Part shown: piece after piece, positions 58,450 to 64,000 of the stretch
Layout: each line of letters starts with the position of its first letter
How positions within the stretch are numbered: the stretch's first letter is position 1
Source of the DNA: CAVQXR01 sp046330455
GTDB taxonomy: Bacteria > Actinomycetota > Thermoleophilia > Gaiellales > Gaiellaceae
Length of the DNA stretch: 64,000 bases
Direction: 5' to 3'
Assembly (NCBI GenBank): GCA_046330455.1
Contig: JAXLSU010000009.1
Coordinates: 114,529-178,528 of the forward strand
Notes under the pieces: model-generated
The model's database searches: none
The model's input: only the letters and a program-made list of their open reading frames with translations
What the model was told of the DNA's origin: nothing
Translations under genes and position numbers: made by a program

Positions 58450-60588
58450 ATGCGAGCAGTAGAGCTCTGCTATGTCGACGTCGGCGGGACCTTCACCGAC
58501 GCATTTCTCGTCGACTCCGACGGTTCGTTCACGACGGCGAAGGCTCCCAGCACGCCGAGCGACGTCCGCGGAGGGTTCCTCGCGGCGATCGGTGCTGCGG
58601 CGTCCGATATGGGGCTCGAGCTCGAGGAGGCGCTCGCGAGCCCGAACCTGATTCTTGGCTACGGGTCGACGATCGCACTGAACGCGCTGCTCACCCGTCG
58701 CGGCGGGCGCCCCGGCATGCTCGTGACCCGGGGATTCGAGCACCTGCTGCGCATGGGACGCGGCAAGCAGAGCTGGACCGAGCTCGACCGGGATGACCGG
58801 ATCCACGCGGTCTCGCACCGGATGCTCGAGCCGCTCATCCCCTTCGAGCGGATCGCCGGGGTCACCGAGCGCATCGACTGCCTCGGAAACGAGCTCGTCC
58901 CGCTGTACGAGCAGGACGTCGAGGCGGCCGTGTCGCGGCTGCTGGCGCAGGACGTCGACTCGGTTGTCGTCTGCTTCCTCTGGTCGTTCCTCGAGGCCTC
59001 CCACGAGCGCCGGGCCGGCGAGATCGCCCGCAGGATCTGCCTCGAGGCGGGGGTCGACCTTCCCGTGTACCTCTCCTCCGAGATCTCGCCCGTCATCCGC
59101 GAGCTGCCGCGGGCGAACGCGGCCGTGATCGAGTCCTACTGCGGCCCGCTCGCCCGGCGGGCGTTCGGCTCCCTCGCCGGGGAGCTCGCCGGGCGGGGCT
59201 TCGCCGGAGAGCTGCAGGTGATGCAGTCGGCCGGTGGGCTCGCGGCGGCGCGCACCGTGAAGATCGTCGACACGATCCAGTCGGGCCCGGTCGGCGGCCT
59301 CACCGGCGGACGCTTCATCGGCGAGCTCTACGGCTTCGACAACCTGATCACGACCGACGTCGGCGGGACGTCCTTCGACCTCGGCCTCGTCACGGGCGGA
59401 GTGCTCCGCGTCAACCGCGAGCCGACGGTCGGCCGCTTCGTGCTCGGCGTGCCGATGGTCGAGGTGATCTCGATCGGCGCCGGGGGCGGCACGATGGCCG
59501 GGCTCGATCGCCATACGGGACGTCTCGACGTCGGGCTCACCAGCGCCGGCGCCGAGCCGGGGCCGGTCTGCTACGGGCGGGGGGGAACGGTGCCGACCGT
59601 GACCGACGCCGATCTCCTGCTCGGGTATCTCGATCCGGAGAGCTTCGCCGGAGGGACGATGCGCCTCGACGTCGAGGCGGCGCGGCGGGCGATGGACGAG
59701 ACGATCGCCGGCCCGCTGGGGATGCCGGTCGAGCAGGCGGCCTACGGGATCCGCGAGGTGATCGACACGCGCATGCGCGAGGCGATCCGGGGCCTCGTGG
59801 TCGCCCGCGGCTTCGATCTCTCCGAGTACCACCTGCTCGCCTTCGGGGGCGCCGGGCCGGTGCACGTGGCCGGCTACACGTCGGGGATCCGCCTCCGCGG
59901 AATCCTGATGTTCCCGTACTCGTCCGTCTTCTCGGCGTTCGGGGCCTCCGCCGCCGACTACGAGCACAGCTACACGCGCTCGGTCAACCTGCTCGTGTCC
60001 CCGGGAGCAAGCGACGAGGAGAAGCGCGCCGTCGGTGAGCGCGTGACCCGGGCGTGGCGCGAGCTCGAGGAGCGCGCGATCCGCGACATGGAGGCCGAGG
60101 GGTTCGCGAGCGCGGAGCTCGAGGTGCGTCCGCTCGCGATGCTCCGCTACGGCCGCCAGCTGAACGACCTGATCGTCCCGTCGCCCGTCCGGTCGGTCGA
60201 CGCTCCCCGTGACTGGGACGAGCTGATCGCGGCCTTCGAGGAGCTCTACGGACGGGTCTACGGCGGGGCGGCCAGGTATCCGCAGGCAGGTTACGACGTG
60301 ATCGAGGTGGGCCTGGTCGCCCGGGCACCGAAGCTCCGGCCGCGGCTCGCTCGCCACCCGCTCACCGGCGAGCGCCCTCCCGAGGATGCTCGCCTTCCCG
60401 CCCGGCGAGCGTACTTCGGAGACTGGCACGAGACGAGCGTCTGGAGCCTCGCCCGCCTGCAACCGGGCAATGTCGTGACCGGTCCCGCGGTCGTCGAGGA
60501 CCCGACGACCACGATCGTCGTCCCGCCCGGGCGCACGGTCTCGTTGGACGAGCTACGGACGGTCTGGATGAGCACGCAGGGCGCATGA
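58450..60588 (+). CDS. Acetone-carboxylase-like ATP-dependent enzyme, HyuA-type subunit
   Basis: A 712-aa hydantoinase A/acetone carboxylase beta (AcxA-like) subunit. The ASKHA-type phosphate loop CYVDVGGTFTDAFLVDSDG, GYGSTIALNALLTRRGG, TTDVGGTSFDLGLV and AGGGTMAGLDR form the ATP site. In acetone and acetophenone carboxylases this subunit activates the ketone and bicarbonate with ATP. N-methylhydantoinase and oxoprolinase are relatives, but the presence of a gamma subunit two genes on favours a carboxylase. ATG 58450 lies 2 bp after an operator-like site; the stop overlaps the next gene (ATGA). Confidence 0.88.
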   Translation: MRAVELCYVDVGGTFTDAFLVDSDGSFTTAKAPSTPSDVRGGFLAAIGAAASDMGLELEEALASPNLILGYGSTIALNALLTRRGGRPGMLVTRGFEHLLRMGRGKQSWTELDRDDRIHAVSHRMLEPLIPFERIAGVTERIDCLGNELVPLYEQDVEAAVSRLLAQDVDSVVVCFLWSFLEASHERRAGEIARRICLEAGVDLPVYLSSEISPVIRELPRANAAVIESYCGPLARRAFGSLAGELAGRGFAGELQVMQSAGGLAAARTVKIVDTIQSGPVGGLTGGRFIGELYGFDNLITTDVGGTSFDLGLVTGGVLRVNREPTVGRFVLGVPMVEVISIGAGGGTMAGLDRHTGRLDVGLTSAGAEPGPVCYGRGGTVPTVTDADLLLGYLDPESFAGGTMRLDVEAARRAMDETIAGPLGMPVEQAAYGIREVIDTRMREAIRGLVVARGFDLSEYHLLAFGGAGPVHVAGYTSGIRLRGILMFPYSSVFSAFGASAADYEHSYTRSVNLLVSPGASDEEKRAVGERVTRAWRELEERAIRDMEAEGFASAELEVRPLAMLRYGRQLNDLIVPSPVRSVDAPRDWDELIAAFEELYGRVYGGAARYPQAGYDVIEVGLVARAPKLRPRLARHPLTGERPPEDARLPARRAYFGDWHETSVWSLARLQPGNVVTGPAVVEDPTTTIVVPPGRTVSLDELRTVWMSTQGA

Positions 60589-62723
60589 CGACAGGAGCCG
60601 GAACCCTGAGAGAGCGCCTCGAGGCGCGCGAGGAGCTGATCCGGGCGACGGGCTGCTATGAGTCCGAGCCGTGGCTCCAGGCCGAGGACCCGATCCGCTT
60701 CGAGATCCTCTACACGAAGCTCGTCCAGGTCGTGATGAACGCCCACGAGGTGGGCCGGCTCGTCTCGGCGTCCCCGATGACCCGGGAGCTCGGCGAGGTG
60801 ATCTTCGGGCTGTACACGCCGGAGGGCGACGCGATCGCTCTCTCACACGGGCTCATCGTCCACGTGCACACGATCAGCCGGATGATCAAGTGGATGATCG
60901 CGAACGGCTACGAGGAGTCGATGGGCTTCGCGGAGGGGGACTACTACTTCAACAACGATCCCTACATCGGGGGCGCCCATGCGCTCGACCAGATGATCGT
61001 GACGCCGATCGTCTGGGAGGGCGAGCTCGTCGGCTGGGCGGCCGGTCTCTCGCACGTCCCGGAGGTGGGCGCGACGGCGCCCGGCGGATACGAGGTGTTC
61101 TTCCGGACGCGCTTCGAGGAGGGGCTGTTCCTGCCCTGCGTGAAGATCGGCGAGAACGACCAGTTCCGCCCCGATCTCGAGCTGCTCGTCGAGCGCAGCG
61201 TGCGCACGCCCGTGTACTGGCTGACCGACAACCGCGCCAAGGCCGCCGGGGTGCGGATGATCCGCGAGGACGTGAAGAAGCTGCTCGCCGACGTCGGGCT
61301 CGAAACGTACCGCCAGGCGACCGTCGAGCTGATCGAGGACGGCTTCCAGGCCGCGAAGCGCAAGCTCCGCTCCGTCCTGCACCCGGGGACGTACCGTGAG
61401 ATCGCGTGGCGCGGCTCGATCATGCCGGGCGAGGAGCGGCTCCTCCATGCACCGGTCGAGCTCACGGTCAACGAGGACGGCACGATCGACCTCGACTTCG
61501 ACGGGCTCTCGTCGGCCTTCTGGCAGCCGTTCCAGGGGAGCCTGCCCTGCCTCGAGGGGCTCGTGCTGAACGGCCTGATCCAGAACGTCCTCTACGACAC
61601 CCGCCACAACGAGGGAACCCTGCTCGCGGTGCGCATGCACGTCCCCGAGGGAACCTGCTGCAACCCGCCGAGCATCTTCTACCCGACGACGCTCTGGGGC
61701 CCGGCATACGGTGCGGGCGTCGCGGTCGGGCAGGCGCTCGGCCGCGCGTACTACGCCGCCGGCTACCGGGAGGAGGTCCACGCCTCGTCGGCCCTCTCGT
61801 CCGGCTGTACCGCCGGGGGGATCGATCAGTACGGTCGCTCGTTCGGATCGCACAACATGGAGTTCGGGGCAGCCGGTACGCCCGCAACGGCCGTCGCCGA
61901 CGGCCTCGACACGTCGGGTGTCGAGTTCAATCCCGAGGGCGACATGGGCGACGCCGAGATCTGGGAGCAGATGATGCCGCAGGCCTACCTGGCGCGCGAG
62001 CCGCGAATCGACGGCGGCGGGTACGGGAAGCACCGGGGGGGCAACGGGATCAACTCCCTGTACGTGATGGCGAACACGACGGAGGTCCAGGTCGGCTCCT
62101 TCGGGTCGGCTCCGATCTTCCCCTCGCCCGGGCTGATGGGCGGATATCCCGCCTCCTGCCTCGTGATGTGGATCGGTCAGAACACGAACCTCGAGACCCT
62201 GATCGAGTCCCGGGCACCGCTCCCGGGCGGCGAGGGGAACGACCCGGCCAAGCCCGAGTTCGTCCGCATGGTCGACGCCGACTGGGAATGCCATCCGGGT
62301 GCGAATCTACGGACACGCTGGGCGCAGCCCTACGACATGTTCACCGCCGTGACGGGAGACGGCGGCGGGTTCGGAGACCCGATCGAGCGTGACCCGGAGG
62401 CGGTCGCTCGTGACGTGCGCGAGCGCATGACGACCTCGCGCGCGGCGAGCGACGTGTACTGCGTCGCGCTGCGGAACGACGGCAGCATCGACCAGGCCGG
62501 GACCGAGGCGCTGAGGGCCGCCCGGCGCCGCGAGCGGATGACCGAGTCGCTGCCGGCGGACGAGTACCGCCGCCGCGAGCGGCAGCGGCTTCTCACGGGC
62601 GACGTCGGGAAGCCTGTCCGGCGCTGCTACAACGACCTGCTCCGGGCCTCGCCTGCCTTCGGCGCCGCGTTTCGCTCGTTCTGGGACCTCGACGACGGAT
62701 TTCTCGTCCCGGGGGAAGAGTGA
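60585..62723 (+). CDS. Acetone-carboxylase-like enzyme, HyuB-type subunit
   Basis: A 712-aa hydantoinase B/AcxB-like subunit. Conserved stretches are FNNDPYIGGAHALDQMIVTP, GWAAGLSHVPEVGATAPGGYE, YPTTLWGPAYGAGVA and DGGGYGKHRGGNGINSLYVM. In acetone carboxylase the large alpha subunit carries the metal site where phosphoenol-type intermediates meet carboxyl phosphate. It is translationally coupled to both neighbours (ATGA upstream, TGATG downstream), matching the fixed subunit ratio of the hetero-complex. Confidence 0.9.
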   Translation: MTTGAGTLRERLEAREELIRATGCYESEPWLQAEDPIRFEILYTKLVQVVMNAHEVGRLVSASPMTRELGEVIFGLYTPEGDAIALSHGLIVHVHTISRMIKWMIANGYEESMGFAEGDYYFNNDPYIGGAHALDQMIVTPIVWEGELVGWAAGLSHVPEVGATAPGGYEVFFRTRFEEGLFLPCVKIGENDQFRPDLELLVERSVRTPVYWLTDNRAKAAGVRMIREDVKKLLADVGLETYRQATVELIEDGFQAAKRKLRSVLHPGTYREIAWRGSIMPGEERLLHAPVELTVNEDGTIDLDFDGLSSAFWQPFQGSLPCLEGLVLNGLIQNVLYDTRHNEGTLLAVRMHVPEGTCCNPPSIFYPTTLWGPAYGAGVAVGQALGRAYYAAGYREEVHASSALSSGCTAGGIDQYGRSFGSHNMEFGAAGTPATAVADGLDTSGVEFNPEGDMGDAEIWEQMMPQAYLAREPRIDGGGYGKHRGGNGINSLYVMANTTEVQVGSFGSAPIFPSPGLMGGYPASCLVMWIGQNTNLETLIESRAPLPGGEGNDPAKPEFVRMVDADWECHPGANLRTRWAQPYDMFTAVTGDGGGFGDPIERDPEAVARDVRERMTTSRAASDVYCVALRNDGSIDQAGTEALRAARRRERMTESLPADEYRRRERQRLLTGDVGKPVRRCYNDLLRASPAFGAAFRSFWDLDDGFLVPGEE

Positions 62724-63190
62724 TGGCTGGTCACCCTGACGATGTCGTCCGCGACCTGCTCGCCGGGAGGCTCGATTCCGGGGCCGTACAGCGGATCCAG
62801 CGCGCCGAGAAGGACCCGGGGCGTCGGGAGCAGGTGATCCGGCTCGAGCAGCAGCGCGTCGGGTTCGCAGATCCGATCCTCACCTGCCTCCAGGAGCATC
62901 TGTTCGTTGTTGCCCGCGGCTCGGGTGAGCCCGAGATCCTCTGCGACTGCGGCCACGCGTTCGGGCCGTGGACACGCAACTGGAAGGAGGGAGCGCTCGT
63001 CCGGCAGCGCGACGACACGAGAGACGGGTCGGTGTACGCGGGCCCGCGTGGCGCAGACCCCGCCTGGATGATCCTGCGTGAGTTCTCCTGCCCCGGCTGC
63101 GGGACGCTCCTCGACGTCGAGATGGTCCCGCCCGGTTATCCGTTCATCGACAACTTCCGGCCTCGCCTACCCGAGCGGGGGGCAGGCTAG
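62723..63190 (+). CDS. Acetone-carboxylase-like gamma subunit
   Basis: 155 aa, matching AcxC in length and motifs: DCGHAFGPWTRNWKEGALV and FSCPGCGTLLDVEMVPPGYP. Four cysteines (CDCG and CPGCG) form a zinc site. This subunit is found in acetone carboxylases but not in simple hydantoinases, and so decides the annotation of the complex. ATG 62723 is preceded by GGGGGAAGAG and overlaps the HyuB-type stop; a GTG at 62720 is possible. Confidence 0.85.
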   Translation: MAGHPDDVVRDLLAGRLDSGAVQRIQRAEKDPGRREQVIRLEQQRVGFADPILTCLQEHLFVVARGSGEPEILCDCGHAFGPWTRNWKEGALVRQRDDTRDGSVYAGPRGADPAWMILREFSCPGCGTLLDVEMVPPGYPFIDNFRPRLPERGAG

Positions 63191-63250
63191 GGCCTCGAGC
63201 TCGACAGCTCCAGGTTCCAGTGCCCGCCCCGGGCCTCTAACCTTTTCGCG

Positions 63251-63964
63251 ATGAGACCGATCGTCGGGATCACGGCCATCCCTCGCGACCGCATCCAGCC
63301 GGCGATCCCCCAGATGCCCCACGCGACCCTGAACGAGGGCTTCTGCCAGCTCGTGGAGGAGGCCGGCGGCACGCCCGTGATCCTGACGGCGACCGCCGAT
63401 GTCGAGGGACTTGCGTCGCGGATCGATGGGGTCGTGCTCTCGGGTGGCGGCGACGTCGTCCCCGAGCGCTACGGAGCGACGGCCCACCCCGCGACCGGCT
63501 GGCTCGATCCGCGCCGTGACGACTTCGAGCTCGCCCTCGTGAGGGCGTTGCGGCGGCGCGGGCGGCCGATCCTCGGTGTCTGCAGGGGAATGCAGCTCGT
63601 GAATGTCGCGCTCGGCGGCACGCTCGTCCAGCACCTGCCCGACCTCACGGACGTCGACCACGAGGCGGTCGAGCGCTGGGACGCGACCGCCCACCGGATC
63701 GAAATCGAGACCGGGTCGCGCCTGCGCCGGCTGATGAGCACCGAGCGCATGGAGGTGAACTCGGTCCACCACCAGGCGATCGGCGACCTCGGCGAGGGCC
63801 TGCGCGCGGTCGCCTGGGCCCCGGACGGGGTCGTCGAGGCGCTCGAGTCCGAGGAGGAGCCGATCCTCGCCGTGCAGTGGCACCCGGAGTGGTCTGGCAG
63901 CGTCGACTGGGACCGGCAGCGGCGGCTGTTCGAGGACGTCGTCGCCACGATCGTCGAGCGGTAG
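63251..63964 (+). CDS. Gamma-glutamyl-GABA hydrolase-like class I amidotransferase (second copy)
   Basis: A 237-aa PuuD/peptidase C26-type hydrolase: MRPIVGITAIPRDRIQPAIP start, LSGGGDVVPERYG, nucleophile Cys in LGVCRGMQLVNVALGG, and VQWHPEWSG with the His-Glu pair. It has the same length as the 14973-15686 copy. It is 60 bp downstream of the carboxylase gamma gene on the same strand and may be the last gene of that operon, releasing glutamate from a gamma-glutamylated intermediate made by the ligase at 55519-56895. Confidence 0.88.
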   Translation: MRPIVGITAIPRDRIQPAIPQMPHATLNEGFCQLVEEAGGTPVILTATADVEGLASRIDGVVLSGGGDVVPERYGATAHPATGWLDPRRDDFELALVRALRRRGRPILGVCRGMQLVNVALGGTLVQHLPDLTDVDHEAVERWDATAHRIEIETGSRLRRLMSTERMEVNSVHHQAIGDLGEGLRAVAWAPDGVVEALESEEEPILAVQWHPEWSGSVDWDRQRRLFEDVVATIVER

Positions 63965-64000
63965 AGCGCGACCGCTGGCCCCTGGCGCGCCAAGAGCAGG

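Noticed and set aside
58372..60462. 696-codon minus-strand frame over the carboxylase gene
   Set aside because: Antisense shadow; composition typical of reversed GC-rich coding sequence and no recognisable domain.
58450..62723. 5-oxoprolinase or N-methylhydantoinase pair
   Set aside because: The third, zinc-binding gamma subunit at 62723-63190 is characteristic of acetone-type carboxylases and not of these enzymes.

Overview
This is a 64-kb stretch of GC-rich chromosome with tightly packed, often overlapping genes and many GTG and TTG starts. The gene set suggests a free-living aerobic, organic-nitrogen-degrading actinobacterium, perhaps of the Thermoleophilia (Gaiellales/Solirubrobacterales) type. 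It includes tandem cytochromes P450, an R2-like oxidase, FadR-type and PucR-type regulators, a BMC-T shell protein of mycobacterial look, a YyaL-type protein and several MDR/SDR dehydrogenases. The taxonomic placement is inference. I saw no rRNA, tRNA, insertion sequence or CRISPR array.

Layout. 0-11 kb: housekeeping and accessory genes (a 5'-truncated acyl-CoA synthetase, MATE exporter, aldo/keto reductase, a three-domain SnoaL/ABM/zinc-ribbon protein, quinone oxidoreductase, VOC protein, HD-GYP protein, YyaL). 11-14 kb: a hybrid sensor kinase with three PAS modules. 14-21 kb: an amine-nitrogen block with a ureohydrolase, a gamma-glutamyl hydrolase, a polytopic membrane protein, an Fe-type alcohol dehydrogenase and two tandem glutamine-synthetase-like ligases. 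21-24.6 kb: TPR-like protein, MsrA, glycosyltransferase.

24.6-37.8 kb is the centrepiece: a bacterial microcompartment locus. One leftward run encodes an ornithine-cyclodeaminase-like enzyme, a split glutamate-synthase-like trio (GlxB/GlxC/GlxD, homologous to N-methylglutamate synthase subunits), an aldehyde dehydrogenase with a EutQ-like N-terminal tag and repeat-rich linker, a BMC-H hexamer, a DUF3830-like protein, an unknown protein, a BMC-P vertex protein and a BMC-T trimer. A GAF/PucR regulator separates it from a rightward glutamine-synthetase-like gene, a saccharopine-dehydrogenase-like gene and a [3Fe-4S] ferredoxin. A 16-bp dyad, TGTGCATNCNGCACAC, lies upstream of both arms. My proposal is that an amine is gamma-glutamylated, moved onto 2-oxoglutarate to give an N-substituted glutamate, oxidised to an aldehyde plus glutamate, and the aldehyde is oxidised inside a protein shell.

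37.8-45 kb: a type I restriction-modification system with an AbiE toxin-antitoxin pair nested between hsdR and hsdM, followed by radC. 45-49.5 kb: two tandem P450s with a FadR-type regulator, a DUF1059 protein and an R2-like ligand-binding oxidase. 49.7-54.1 kb: dehydrogenases, a cupredoxin and a Cys/Met-metabolism PLP enzyme. 54.7-64 kb: a probable TetR-controlled divergent catabolic cluster, with an enoyl-CoA hydratase, a fourth glutamine-synthetase-like ligase, a BKACE enzyme and TetR on one side, and a three-subunit acetone-carboxylase-like enzyme plus a second gamma-glutamyl hydrolase on the other. A dispersed 19-25-bp palindrome (GGATGAGATCC core) recurs nine times in the window.
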